Shown piece by piece: positions 14,466 through 23,766 of a stretch of 64,000 bases of DNA. The notes under the pieces were generated by a model. It made no database searches. It was given only the letters and a program-made list of their open reading frames with translations, and was not told the origin of the DNA. The stretch's first letter is position 1, and each line of letters opens with the position of its first letter. This stretch comes from G958295935 sp965224235 (GTDB lineage Bacteria > Chloroflexota > Dehalococcoidia > Lucifugimonadales > Lucifugimonadaceae), in assembly GCA_965224235.1 (NCBI GenBank), contig CBDCYP010000002.1:1860001-1924000 (forward strand), read 5' to 3'. Made by a program: the position numbers and the translations under genes.

Positions 14466-16316
14466 ATGTTAACTAAGCGATTCGGCTGGCGAAGCATAGG
14501 TCTCACTATTTTGGTTGTGGGCGCCTTGGTAGCCGTGGCCTGTGGCGGTGGCGACGCGGAACCAACGTCTAGGCCTCCGCCAACGGCTGCTCCGGCAGCG
14601 ACGACCGCGCCTGCGCCAACGGCGGCGCCCGCGGCGACTGCAACAACGGCGCCGCCAACGGCCGTGCCGGAGGAGCCTGCTGGAGGTGGGAACCTCGTAA
14701 TCGGCGTGCCATCGATATGTCCTCCGATATTCAACAACCGCTTCCTGACCGGTGCTTGCTTCGAGCGGGTCCAGATGTGGGGCTACACGGAAGGTCTGAC
14801 GTGGATGGCGCATGCTGCCCCGCCAGTTCAGGTAGACGAAGAAGATCCTTCCAAGTCCATGGTCGAGTCGTGGGAACAAGACGCCGCCGCTAACACCTTG
14901 ACCTGGGTGATCAAGACCGGCATTCCGTTCCACAACCCGGACTTCGGTGAAGTGGACGCAGAGGATGTGGCGTTCAGCTTTAATGAGGCGATGGCTGAGG
15001 GTTCGACCTTCAACCGTGCGGGCCAATTGCGGCAGTGGATCAAAACCATTGAGGCTGTCGACAAGCGCACCGTGCTGATCAACTGCAAAGACGCCGGTTG
15101 CCAGAAGGACTGGATCAGACAGCAGTCCAACTACAACGGTCAGACCGCTTCAATCACCAGCAAGGACGCCTTCGATTCACTCGGCGAAGAGGCCTCGCTC
15201 GGCAACCTTGACAACATTACCGGAGCCTTCAGAGCCACACGTTGGATCACCAACGAGGTGATCGAGTCGGACGCTGTCCGGGGTCACTGGCGCTGGGATC
15301 CCCTCGTAGACACTCTGAAGTACGTAGAGATTCCCGAAACCTCGGTTCGCCTCGCAGCGATCGTCAACAGTGAAATCCACTTGGCCGACCTCCCGCCGAG
15401 GTTCGTGGCGGAAGCGGTCGATAAGACCGGTGGAAGATCGCAGCAGATCGGTGGCGGAGCAACTCAAGGTGTCTTGTGGGGCGGAAACTACTGGGCATCG
15501 ACCGACTACCTCGGCACCGCAGGTGAAGGCAACGACGTGACGGCCCGGCCGGGCTACAACCACGACGATGAGCACCCCTGGATCGGTGAATGGGGCAACG
15601 ACGAGTCGATGGAACGCGCCCGCAAGATTCGCACGGCGATGACCATGATGCTCGACTGGGAGCGCCTCGCCGACAAAATCTTCGGTGGGCTCGCCGATCG
15701 CGGCTACTCGTTCTACGGTTGGAGTCCTGACCACCCGGAATGGCGTCCTGAATGGGAGATCGACTACGACCCGGACATGGCCCAACAGCTTCTTGAAGAG
15801 GCTGGTTACGCCGACGGATTCTCGTTCGGTTACTGGATCCCGCCGGACGTGACAGTCGTGATTGACCCCGAGTTTGGCGAAGCGATGGCGCAGATGTGGG
15901 TGGACGGCGGCCTGAGTCCGGAGATTGAGAAGACGGCTTACTCGGCCCGCAGGCCTACGCTCGTGAACCGGTCGATGGACATCCCGTGGGCATGGAGAGT
16001 TGAGGGAAGCTCTTCTCCCAAGGACACCAACGCCGTTGGTTCCCACGTTCCACGTGCAGGCAGTTGGAACTCCGGCATGGAAGTGCCAGACGTTATCGGC
16101 AAGATGTGGCAGGTAATTGAAGACGAGCGCGAGCCCGCAAAGAAACGGGCGATCAATGCAGAAGTTTCTGACTTCTTCAACAAGTGGCGACTGTTCTCGC
16201 CGGTTGTGGAAGTGGTGCCGTACTGGGCCCTTCACCCCGACGTGACTGAGTGGTCGCCGTACACAGGCAACCTGCCGTACTTCAACAACCCGCACACCAT
16301 AGGCCTTGCCAAGTAA
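14466..16316 (+). CDS. Family 5 extracellular solute-binding lipoprotein (peptide/opine/nickel type), module 1
   Basis: A protein of 616 residues. The lipoprotein signal has lipobox AVAC at Cys26, followed by a Pro/Thr/Ala linker (about 30-80). The SBP family 5 fold follows, with the family sequence FHNPDFGEVDAEDVAFSFNEAM and the late hinge block of VDGGLSPEIEKTAYSARRPT type. It would be anchored on the outer face of the cytoplasmic membrane and deliver ligand to the two permeases downstream. The three modules share a (R)RPTLVxRSxDIPW-like motif, so their ligands may be related. I chose the ATG at 14466 (GGGGAG upstream) over an earlier in-frame ATG at 14424. Ligand unknown. Confidence 0.9.
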   Translation: MLTKRFGWRSIGLTILVVGALVAVACGGGDAEPTSRPPPTAAPAATTAPAPTAAPAATATTAPPTAVPEEPAGGGNLVIGVPSICPPIFNNRFLTGACFERVQMWGYTEGLTWMAHAAPPVQVDEEDPSKSMVESWEQDAAANTLTWVIKTGIPFHNPDFGEVDAEDVAFSFNEAMAEGSTFNRAGQLRQWIKTIEAVDKRTVLINCKDAGCQKDWIRQQSNYNGQTASITSKDAFDSLGEEASLGNLDNITGAFRATRWITNEVIESDAVRGHWRWDPLVDTLKYVEIPETSVRLAAIVNSEIHLADLPPRFVAEAVDKTGGRSQQIGGGATQGVLWGGNYWASTDYLGTAGEGNDVTARPGYNHDDEHPWIGEWGNDESMERARKIRTAMTMMLDWERLADKIFGGLADRGYSFYGWSPDHPEWRPEWEIDYDPDMAQQLLEEAGYADGFSFGYWIPPDVTVVIDPEFGEAMAQMWVDGGLSPEIEKTAYSARRPTLVNRSMDIPWAWRVEGSSSPKDTNAVGSHVPRAGSWNSGMEVPDVIGKMWQVIEDEREPAKKRAINAEVSDFFNKWRLFSPVVEVVPYWALHPDVTEWSPYTGNLPYFNNPHTIGLAK

Positions 16317-16329
16317 CGGGCCATGGACA

Positions 16330-16375
16330 AATTGAAAAGGGGCCGGGGGTACCCACCCCTGGCCCCTTTTCAATT
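16330..16375 (+). terminator. Strong intercistronic hairpin, module 1
   Basis: A 15-bp perfect stem (16330-16344 with 16361-16375) extended inward by about five more pairs round a 6-base loop. It lies 13 bases after the binding-protein stop and about 85 bases before the first permease. There is no T-run beyond AATT. It can act as partial terminator or RNA stabiliser, raising binding protein over permease. Confidence 0.75.
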
Positions 16376-16460
16376 AACATCCGCAGGACATCCGATTGCG
16401 TAGTCCCGTGTATCGGATTCAGGATGTGCTGATCGTGCAGGGTTTCGGACTGGGGCAACC

Positions 16461-17378
16461 ATGAGATCGTTCATAATTCGACGAATCATTTACGGCAGCG
16501 TCGTAATCCTCTTGGTCAGTTTCCTGATATTTGCCCTGTCGAGAATGGCTGGCGACCCGCGAGACCTTTACGTAGACGAGTACACCACCGGCGAGTCCTA
16601 CGCGGCCTTGGGCCGTGCAATGGGGCTGGACAAGCCGCTTGTCGTGCAATACGGCATCTGGCTGGGTAAGGCGATGACCGGAAATTTTGGCCGGTCATTG
16701 GCCAATCGCGTCTCGGCGCTTGGCGTCATCACCGAACGTATCCCTGCCACACTTCAGTTGAGCGCGGCAGCGTTAATGTTTGCCGTCATCACGGGAATTC
16801 CCCTCGGAGTACTGTCTGCCGTGAAACGCGGCACTGTCTTGGATTACATTGGCAGGATATTCGCACTTTACGGGCAGGCCCTCCCCGCGTTCTGGTTGGG
16901 GGTGATGCTCATTCTGGTATTCGCAGTTCAATTTGGCTGGTTGCCAACGTCCAAGCGCGGTGATTGGACACACTACGTATTACCTGCCGTAACTCTCGGA
17001 TGGGGCTCGTCGGCCGCATTGCTTCGTCTGACCCGTTCCTCGATGCTGGAGGTACTCGACTCAGAGTTCGTCAGATTCGCCCGTGCAAAAGGGGTCTCGA
17101 ATTCGTGGATCATCTGGAAGCACTCGTTCAGGAACGCCCTCATCTCCCCGCTCACTTATGGCGGCGTGTTAATGGCCGCATTCCTGACCGGCGCGGTCGT
17201 TACGGAGACGGTATTCGCCTGGCCCGGTCTCGGCAGGCTGACCGTTACTGCGATAACCAATAACGACTTCCCGGTGATGACGGGAGCTGTGATGTTTTTC
17301 GCCGCTTTTTTTGTGCTCGCCAACTTCGCCGTCGATTTGCTCTATGCGCTGATTGATCCGCGAATTAAATATGAGTAA
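16461..17378 (+). CDS. ABC importer permease, DppB type, module 1
   Basis: An inner-membrane permease of 305 residues with about six membrane segments. The N terminus has the family pattern SFIIRRIIYGSVVILLVSFL. The cytoplasmic EAA-like loop is LRLTRSSMLEVLDSEFVRFARAKG (about 190-213), where the ATPase docks. The C terminus PGLGRLTVTAI...DLLYALIDPRIKYE is typical of DppB/OppB. It pairs with the next gene (9-base gap). No ATPase gene follows. Confidence 0.92.
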   Translation: MRSFIIRRIIYGSVVILLVSFLIFALSRMAGDPRDLYVDEYTTGESYAALGRAMGLDKPLVVQYGIWLGKAMTGNFGRSLANRVSALGVITERIPATLQLSAAALMFAVITGIPLGVLSAVKRGTVLDYIGRIFALYGQALPAFWLGVMLILVFAVQFGWLPTSKRGDWTHYVLPAVTLGWGSSAALLRLTRSSMLEVLDSEFVRFARAKGVSNSWIIWKHSFRNALISPLTYGGVLMAAFLTGAVVTETVFAWPGLGRLTVTAITNNDFPVMTGAVMFFAAFFVLANFAVDLLYALIDPRIKYE

Positions 17379-17387
17379 ACGGAATTG

Positions 17388-18311
17388 ATGACCACGCAAG
17401 AAGGCACAACCCCTACGACTCAGGAGTTCCCTGAGCAGACATGGATAATGGGCTTGTGGCGAGGGTCGCGTCAATGGCCGATCATTCCCTTGGTGATTAT
17501 CGTCACGCTGTTGTGCTTCGTCGCTTTCGCGCCCTTGATTGCCAACAGAGACCCCGAGACAGGGAATCTGTCTTATAAGATCGTTCCGCCCATGTGGTAC
17601 GGGGAGTACTACGAAGCCAACCCCGACATTCCGAGACACATACTCGGCGGCGATCAACAGGGGCGGGATGTTTACAGCCGGGTTGTTTATGGCGCCCGCA
17701 TTTCGATGAGCGTAGCGGCTATCGTCTTGTCGGCCGGAGGGATTGTCGGGACGATTATTGGCCTCATCGCGGGTTACTTTGGCGGCAACATCGACGAGTT
17801 CCTGATGCGATTTGTTGACCTGACCTTTGCCGTGCCATTTATCCTCGTCGCATTGGTTACGGTAATCGTCTTTGGACCAAGTTTCAACTTGATTGTCATC
17901 CTGCTGATCATTTTTAGCTGGGGAGGTTTTGCCAGGCAGGTGAGGGGCGAAACGCTTGTCTTGCGGGAGCAGGACTACGTGTCTATGGCCAAGGTCGTAG
18001 GGGCGTCACCCGCGTACATCCTGTACAAGCACCTGCTACCGGGGGTTTTCAATACTCTTATGGTCATAGCGAGCCTGAGGGTTGGGACCTTGATCCTGAC
18101 CGAATCGGTGCTCAGCTATCTTGGTGTCGGTATACAGCCGCCGACTCCGGCGTGGGGCGCCATGGTCTCCGACGGGCGAGACTACATCGCTTCGGCGTGG
18201 TGGCTCACGTTCTTCCCGGGCCTCGCGATATTCCTCACCGTTCTGGCGTTCAACTTCCTCGGCGACTGGCTTAGGGACCGTCTGGACCCAAGGTTGAGGC
18301 AACTGGGTTAA
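17388..18311 (+). CDS. ABC importer permease, DppC type, module 1
   Basis: A permease of 307 residues. It has an N-terminal cytoplasmic tail and first membrane span (IIPLVIIVTLLCFVAFAPLI), the DppC signature HILGGDQQGRDVYSRVVYGAR (about 86-106), then five further spans. The coupling loop is ARQVRGETLVLREQDYVSMA (about 185-204). The usual ending LGDWLRDRLDPRLRQLG is present. I chose the ATG at 17388 over a TTG one codon earlier. It forms the heterodimer with the upstream DppB-type subunit. Confidence 0.92.
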   Translation: MTTQEGTTPTTQEFPEQTWIMGLWRGSRQWPIIPLVIIVTLLCFVAFAPLIANRDPETGNLSYKIVPPMWYGEYYEANPDIPRHILGGDQQGRDVYSRVVYGARISMSVAAIVLSAGGIVGTIIGLIAGYFGGNIDEFLMRFVDLTFAVPFILVALVTVIVFGPSFNLIVILLIIFSWGGFARQVRGETLVLREQDYVSMAKVVGASPAYILYKHLLPGVFNTLMVIASLRVGTLILTESVLSYLGVGIQPPTPAWGAMVSDGRDYIASAWWLTFFPGLAIFLTVLAFNFLGDWLRDRLDPRLRQLG

Positions 18312-18390
18312 CCTCAATGTCTTCGCCAGCCATCGGGCCTGTGCGTAAACTTGCAGTAAGCGGTTGGCCGGAACGTCCGGGCAGGGGTTG

Positions 18391-20613
18391 ATGCGATACC
18401 GCCCCGAAGTCAAATTTTGGCTTGCAGTCGCCGCTATCACCTTGACCACGGTTCTCGTAGCTGCGTGTACTTCTAAAGAAACGGTTCCCGCGGGAACGAA
18501 GGCCGCCGGTCCCGCGCCTGCGGTTGCCGTGGTAACTGACAAGGGCGTCGAAAGCGAACCCAAGCTGGTCGTGAAATTCACCGGCAGCGGACGACTCGCT
18601 GACGTAACCCCATTCGAGGACATCGCCGTGACCGCTCTGGGTAGCGACGCGTTCGTCGACAACTGGTTCCCCGGCATCGCCCTGTTTGACTACGACCGGG
18701 ATGGCGACATCGACATATACGTGTCGTCGGCAGAAGACGCGTCTCCGCGGGGACAGGCCAGGGGCGGCCCAAATCTGCTGTTCAGAAACGAAGGCGACGC
18801 AACCTTCACGGAAGTCGCGGAAGAAGCGGGCGTGACCATCCCCGAAGCCAACAGTACAGGCGTGGCAGCATGCGACCTCGACAACGACGGATATCAGGAC
18901 CTGTACGTGGCCTCCTATGGCCGCATAGGCGACGATCTCGACTACCGGTCCGTTGCCGAGACCCCCGGGCTGGAAGAGGTGGTAATGGACCACATCTTTC
19001 GCAACAACGGCGACGGAACCTTCGAGGACGTGACGCGAACGGCCTTCGAGACGCCGAACATTTTGTCTGCTTTAAGCATCGCTTGCGCCGACGTAAACAG
19101 TGACGGCTGGCTCGACATCTACGTGGGGAACAGGGCGGACGATGACTTCATTACGCTGGAAGATTCGACGCACCACGGCCAGTACAACGTCCTCTACCTC
19201 AACAATCGTGACTTCACGTTTACCGACGTGACAGAGGAGGCGGGGTTGCTGGGCGGCGAGATCAAACTCCTGGATCGCGATGGCCGACCCGTCCAGTTCA
19301 CCGATCCGGAGACAGGCCGCACCACCGTCGGGTTCGATCCGCAATTCGTCGATGACAAGGGCAATCTGGTCGGCGATCCCACCGGCCAGACCCTGGCGGT
19401 TATGTTCTTTGACTATGACTCAGACGGCGATCCCGATCTTTGGCAGGCCGACGATGGGGACCTCTTGAAGGTCTATCGAAACGACTCGACCGAAGAAACG
19501 GTCACGTTTACCAGAGTCGAGAAGGAACTTGGCATCGACATGGTCGGAGCGTGGATGGGATTTGCGCTGGGAGACTACGACACCGACGCCGACCTCGACG
19601 TATTTGTGACCAATATTGGGTTCCACCCGCTCCTGCATGAACAGCTACCGATACCGACAGGCGACTGCGCGTACTCCCATAGCTACGACTGGAGCACGTG
19701 CTACCACTTCCTTCTTGAGAACAAGTCGGAGCAGGCAGACGCCGGGGCCGGCATGTTCGTAAACGTAGCTCCAGAGGTGCAAGTTACCCCCAGCGGTGTG
19801 TTGCCGCCTCCATCGCTGGACCCGTCGAACTATCTGCCGGAGTGGGGTGTTACCACCGTGCCACCGGGACTGACCGCATACGACTTCGGATTTGGAACGA
19901 CGTTCCTGGACATGGAAAATGACGGAGACCAGGACCTGTACTGGCTGGGGTCAATGGGTGGACGGGGCGAAGGTCCATACGGTCAGCAATACGAGGGCGT
20001 GGGCCGGATGATGAGGAACGATGGAACCGGTAATTTCGAGGACGTCACGGTCGAAAGCCGACTGCTGGACATAGCGCATGTCGACTACGAGAACCTTGAC
20101 CCCAAGGACCCGTTATTCGACCCGATCGACAGGCGGCTATCCCCGGAGTTCCACGAAAACGGCAAGGGTGTGGCAAAAGGCGATCTAAATGGTGACGGTT
20201 ATGTTGACCTGGTTGGCAGCAACAGCATGGGACCGGTCTGGGTTGGTCCCAATCTTCTTGATCTCCTCGGAGGCCGGCTCTTTGTCTGGCTGAACGGAGG
20301 CGGGGAAAACGATTGGGTGACGCTCAGGCTAAAGGGGCGGATGGCCATCGATGGCGTGGGATCCAATGCCGACGCGGTCGGAGCGAGGGTTGTCGTGCGG
20401 ACCACCTCACCCGACGGTGTTTCACGCTCGCAGGTGCAGGACGTTTTGGCGGGATCCAGTTTCATCTCCATGAGCGCCACAGACCTGTACTTCGGGCTGG
20501 GCAGGGAAAACACGATAGATCGGGTGGAGGTCTCATGGCCCAGCGGAATCACGCAGGTTCTGGAAGACCTCGAATCAAACAAGCTTCACGAGATCGTCGA
20601 ACCGGCCCCTTGA
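18391..20613 (+). CDS. VCBS/FG-GAP repeat lipoprotein with ASPIC/UnbV domain
   Basis: A protein of 740 residues, exported by a lipoprotein signal (LVAAC, Cys26). The body holds several Ca-binding-like FG-GAP/VCBS repeats, each with a D-x-D-x-D-G-D pattern: DYDRDGDIDIYVSS, DLDNDGYQDLYVAS, DVNSDGWLDIYVGN, DYDSDGDPDLWQAD, DYDTDADLDVFVTN and DLNGDGYVDLVGSN. This predicts a seven-bladed integrin-like propeller. The last roughly 110 residues (WVTLRLKG...VEVSWPSGITQVLEDL) are an ASPIC/UnbV domain, the CRTAC1-like arrangement. It sits 79 bases after the module 1 permease and before module 2. A surface role in binding polymers or presenting substrate to the importers is inferred. Confidence 0.9.
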   Translation: MRYRPEVKFWLAVAAITLTTVLVAACTSKETVPAGTKAAGPAPAVAVVTDKGVESEPKLVVKFTGSGRLADVTPFEDIAVTALGSDAFVDNWFPGIALFDYDRDGDIDIYVSSAEDASPRGQARGGPNLLFRNEGDATFTEVAEEAGVTIPEANSTGVAACDLDNDGYQDLYVASYGRIGDDLDYRSVAETPGLEEVVMDHIFRNNGDGTFEDVTRTAFETPNILSALSIACADVNSDGWLDIYVGNRADDDFITLEDSTHHGQYNVLYLNNRDFTFTDVTEEAGLLGGEIKLLDRDGRPVQFTDPETGRTTVGFDPQFVDDKGNLVGDPTGQTLAVMFFDYDSDGDPDLWQADDGDLLKVYRNDSTEETVTFTRVEKELGIDMVGAWMGFALGDYDTDADLDVFVTNIGFHPLLHEQLPIPTGDCAYSHSYDWSTCYHFLLENKSEQADAGAGMFVNVAPEVQVTPSGVLPPPSLDPSNYLPEWGVTTVPPGLTAYDFGFGTTFLDMENDGDQDLYWLGSMGGRGEGPYGQQYEGVGRMMRNDGTGNFEDVTVESRLLDIAHVDYENLDPKDPLFDPIDRRLSPEFHENGKGVAKGDLNGDGYVDLVGSNSMGPVWVGPNLLDLLGGRLFVWLNGGGENDWVTLRLKGRMAIDGVGSNADAVGARVVVRTTSPDGVSRSQVQDVLAGSSFISMSATDLYFGLGRENTIDRVEVSWPSGITQVLEDLESNKLHEIVEPAP

Positions 20614-20691
20614 CGTGAAACGCCAAGCCGGTAGCTGGCCAGTTCACATCATATTCATGGTCCGGCACAGGATGCCGATCCCACCGGTCGA

Positions 20692-20720
20692 TTGACATCC
20701 GATAATTCTGGGAATATTCT
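20692..20720 (+). promoter_or_regulatory. Sigma-70-type promoter for module 2
   Basis: TTGACA (20692-20697), 17-base spacer, TATTCT (20715-20720), about 95 bases upstream of the second binding-protein gene. It implies module 2 is transcribed separately from the VCBS gene. Confidence 0.55.
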
Positions 20721-20816
20721 CGTTAACTCTGCGGACACGCTGGAAATGCCTGTGCTACAGGCTGTACCGCCGTGTTTGGCAACGCGTGTTAGTCAACTAT
20801 TCAAAGAGGTGAAAAT

Positions 20817-22634
20817 ATGTTGCAAGGCCATTCCAGCTTTAAGAGGCTTACTGGCGCAATAGCATTGATGCTTTCAGCGGTCCTCATCGCAGCTATAGCT
20901 TGCGGTGGTGATGATGCTAGCCCGACTCAAGTCCCGGCGGCGCCCACGACGGCCCCTGCGACTGCGGTCCCGGCAACGGCCCCTTCAGCCCCCACGGCCA
21001 CAACGGCGCCGGTTGGCGGTGGAACGCTGATCGTAGCCAACGATCTTATTGGCCCTAAGGTGTTCAGGCCTTCGTTGATCACCGGCGGCGCTCACTCTGC
21101 GTTTGGTTTGCAGGATTGGGGTTTCTACGACTTCCTGTTGCAGGCCGATCACTCCAGCCCGCTCAACTTTGGCGATATTGGCACGACGGGTCTTGTGACG
21201 GCATGGACTGTCGCTGACGACCAGAGCGAGATTCTGTTCACGATTCGGGGCGACGCCGAGTTCAACTGCGATGTCGGAGGCGCTGTTTCGCCTGAAGACA
21301 TCGTCCACTCCTTCATGGAGAGCATGGGTGAGGGAACGAAGAGCACCCGCGGCCCTGGCATCAAGAGATGGGCGTCCGAATGGGAATCGGTTGACGACAA
21401 CACTGTTCGCGCAGTGCTTTTGCCCGGGACGCTGGAACCGACGTGGAAGTTGGCCTTGGCCAATAACGGCGGCGGCAGCATCCCCATCGTCAGCAAGGCG
21501 CTGTTCGACCAGGGCGGCGACGCTGACATCACCACCCCCTGCGGATCCGGCCCGTTCAAGATCGACGAGTGGGTTTCCGAAGAAAAGGTGATCGCATCAC
21601 CGGTTCAGGACAACTGGCGCGCGCAACCCGACATGATCGACGAACTGCAGGTCGTTCAGATCGCAGAGACCAACGCAAAGATCGCGGCGCTCAGGACGGG
21701 TGAGGTCCACATGGCCAACATCCCGCTCAAGTTCATCGACGACACCAAGGACGATATCACTGGCAGCTGGGCACAGGCCACAGGCAAGTACCAGCCTCAG
21801 ATCGTCTACTTCGGCGGTAACTTCTGGGCCAAGCGCGCCTACAAGTTTGAAGACGAAGAGGACATCTTCCCCCGGGAAGGTCTGAAGGCTGACAGCGAAC
21901 ACCCGTGGATCGGCAACCCGGACGACCCGGAGAACATGGAGAACGCTCGCAAGGTACGCTGGGCGATGTCCATGGCGATCGACCGCGATGCGGTGAACCG
22001 CAACGTGTTTAACGGTTACGGCCAGATCACGTACGCCTACACGGACATACTGCCGGGCGATCCGCTATACAACGACGAGTGGACAGTTCCTTACGATGTT
22101 GAGGGCGCCAAGAAGTTGCTTGCTGAGGCTGGTCACCCCGACGGCTTCGATCTCGACTTCTGGATCTCTCCGGACAACACCGCCGCAGTCGAACCCGAAG
22201 CGTTTGAGGCCATAGCCCAGATGTGGCTGGACATTGGAATAACCGCATCTAGCGAGAAGACCGTGTATGCCTCTCGCAGGCCCACGTTGGTTGCCCGATC
22301 GATCGACATTCCATTCGCTCACCACACCTTCTGGCTGGCCGCTGACGAGCCCAAGGGCGGCACGCTTGTGCCTACCGGCGGCTTCAACCACGGGATCGAG
22401 CTTCCGGAAGAGATTGGGATGATCCGTTACGACAACATCTCGGAACAGGACCTACAGACGCGAATCGACAACAACCTCCGCCTACAGGACTACCTGAGTC
22501 ACTGGCAGTTGATGGCCGTCACGGTAACACTTCAGCCTCACTGGCTTATCAGGCCCGAAGTTGAGTCGTGGGACCTGTACCAGCAGGCTTGGGCCATGTT
22601 CAACTCCCCGGAACGGGTGAAGATGGCCAAATAA
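20817..22634 (+). CDS. Family 5 solute-binding lipoprotein, module 2
   Basis: A protein of 605 residues. The start is set by AGAGGTG just upstream. Lipobox IAAIAC, lipidated Cys29, Thr/Ala/Pro linker to about residue 63. The mature fold resembles the module 1 protein throughout: the hinge block EKTVYASRRPTLVARSIDIP (about 480-500), a WIGNPDDPENMENARKVRWAM helix, and a C-terminal HWLIRPEVESWDLYQ block. A NFGDIGTTGLVTAW strand early in the protein carries the SBP5 entry. It should bind a related ligand. Ligand unknown; peptide-type by family only. Confidence 0.9.
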   Translation: MLQGHSSFKRLTGAIALMLSAVLIAAIACGGDDASPTQVPAAPTTAPATAVPATAPSAPTATTAPVGGGTLIVANDLIGPKVFRPSLITGGAHSAFGLQDWGFYDFLLQADHSSPLNFGDIGTTGLVTAWTVADDQSEILFTIRGDAEFNCDVGGAVSPEDIVHSFMESMGEGTKSTRGPGIKRWASEWESVDDNTVRAVLLPGTLEPTWKLALANNGGGSIPIVSKALFDQGGDADITTPCGSGPFKIDEWVSEEKVIASPVQDNWRAQPDMIDELQVVQIAETNAKIAALRTGEVHMANIPLKFIDDTKDDITGSWAQATGKYQPQIVYFGGNFWAKRAYKFEDEEDIFPREGLKADSEHPWIGNPDDPENMENARKVRWAMSMAIDRDAVNRNVFNGYGQITYAYTDILPGDPLYNDEWTVPYDVEGAKKLLAEAGHPDGFDLDFWISPDNTAAVEPEAFEAIAQMWLDIGITASSEKTVYASRRPTLVARSIDIPFAHHTFWLAADEPKGGTLVPTGGFNHGIELPEEIGMIRYDNISEQDLQTRIDNNLRLQDYLSHWQLMAVTVTLQPHWLIRPEVESWDLYQQAWAMFNSPERVKMAK

Positions 22635-22669
22635 CGGATTCAGCTGGACTTACGTCTTAGTTCAAGTGG

Positions 22670-22699
22670 CACGGCCTGCCGCCAACGCGGCAGGCCGTG
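22670..22699 (+). terminator. Strong intercistronic hairpin, module 2
   Basis: A perfect 13-bp stem (22670-22682 with 22687-22699) round loop CAAC, 36 bases after the binding-protein stop and 135 bases before the permease start. It occupies the same place as the hairpins of modules 1 and 3 but with unrelated sequence. Confidence 0.75.
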
Positions 22700-22833
22700 G
22701 GCTTGTTTGGCGGGGATTCCCCGCCGTGAATCTGCGTTGGTGAGTTCCATAGGCCTGATCATGTCCAAGGGCGCAAATGCGACCGCGTTAATACAAATGC
22801 GGGAAATGCGACTCCGGCCGCAACGGGAAATGC

Positions 22834-23751
22834 ATGGCTAAGTTCTTGGGCAGACGCCTGATCTATTCGATAGGCGTCATGATCGCCACAAGCGTCATCG
22901 TTTTCGGGCTTTCGCGGGTCGCGGGAGACCCCCGTCACCTCTTCCTGACCGAGTACACCACGACCGAAACATGGGACGCGTGGGGCCGTGAGTACGGGCT
23001 TGACCGCCCCTTCGTTGTTCAGTACGCCATCTGGATGGGCAAGGCCATGAGGGGTAATTTCGGGACTTCACTCCGAGATCACGTCAACGCCCGCTTGGTT
23101 ATTCAGGAACGCATCCCCGCCACACTGCAACTCACGGTAAGTTCTTTTATCGCCGCGATACTGATTGGCGTGCCGCTTGGCGTGCTTTCAGCGGTTAGAC
23201 GGGGAACCGTGTCGGACTATGTTGGCCGCACGTGGGCACTGCTTGGCCAGGCCCTGCCGCCTTATTGGCTCGGCGTCATGATGGTTTTGCTCTTCGCAGT
23301 GCAGCTCGATTGGTTGCCTTCGGGCAGGAGGGGTGACTGGACCCACTTTGTGCTGCCCACCCTCACACTCGCCTGGGGTTCGGCGTCGGCTATGCTGAGG
23401 TTGACCAGGTCGGCCATGCTCGAGGTGCTCGACTCGGAATTCGTCAAGTTTGCGCTATCAAAAGGGGCGACTCGCAACGCGGTGATCTGGAGACACGCCC
23501 TGCGCAACGCGCTTATCGCCCCATTGACGTTCTCCGGGCTGTTGCTGGCAGGTTTCATGACCGGAACAGTGGTAACAGAGACGATCTTTTCATGGCCGGG
23601 CCTGGGCCGGTTGGCGGTTCAAGCGGTGTTCAACAACGACTTTCCCGTCCTGACTGGAGTCGTGCTTCTTGTCACGTCGATGTACCTTGTGGTGAACCTG
23701 CTGGTAGATCTGACCTACGCGCTTGTGGACCCGCGCATCAGGCTTTCGTAA
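22834..23751 (+). CDS. ABC importer permease, DppB type, module 2
   Basis: A permease of 305 residues, the same length as its module 1 and 3 counterparts and alignable end to end. The N terminus FLGRRLIYSIGVMIATSVIVF is the first span. The extracytoplasmic TEYTTTETWDAWGREYGLD follows. The EAA-like loop is RLTRSAMLEVLDSEFVKFAL and the end is TYALVDPRIRLS. It forms the membrane channel together with the next gene, 15 bases downstream. Confidence 0.92.
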   Translation: MAKFLGRRLIYSIGVMIATSVIVFGLSRVAGDPRHLFLTEYTTTETWDAWGREYGLDRPFVVQYAIWMGKAMRGNFGTSLRDHVNARLVIQERIPATLQLTVSSFIAAILIGVPLGVLSAVRRGTVSDYVGRTWALLGQALPPYWLGVMMVLLFAVQLDWLPSGRRGDWTHFVLPTLTLAWGSASAMLRLTRSAMLEVLDSEFVKFALSKGATRNAVIWRHALRNALIAPLTFSGLLLAGFMTGTVVTETIFSWPGLGRLAVQAVFNNDFPVLTGVVLLVTSMYLVVNLLVDLTYALVDPRIRLS

Positions 23752-23766
23752 GTACGGTCAGGAACG

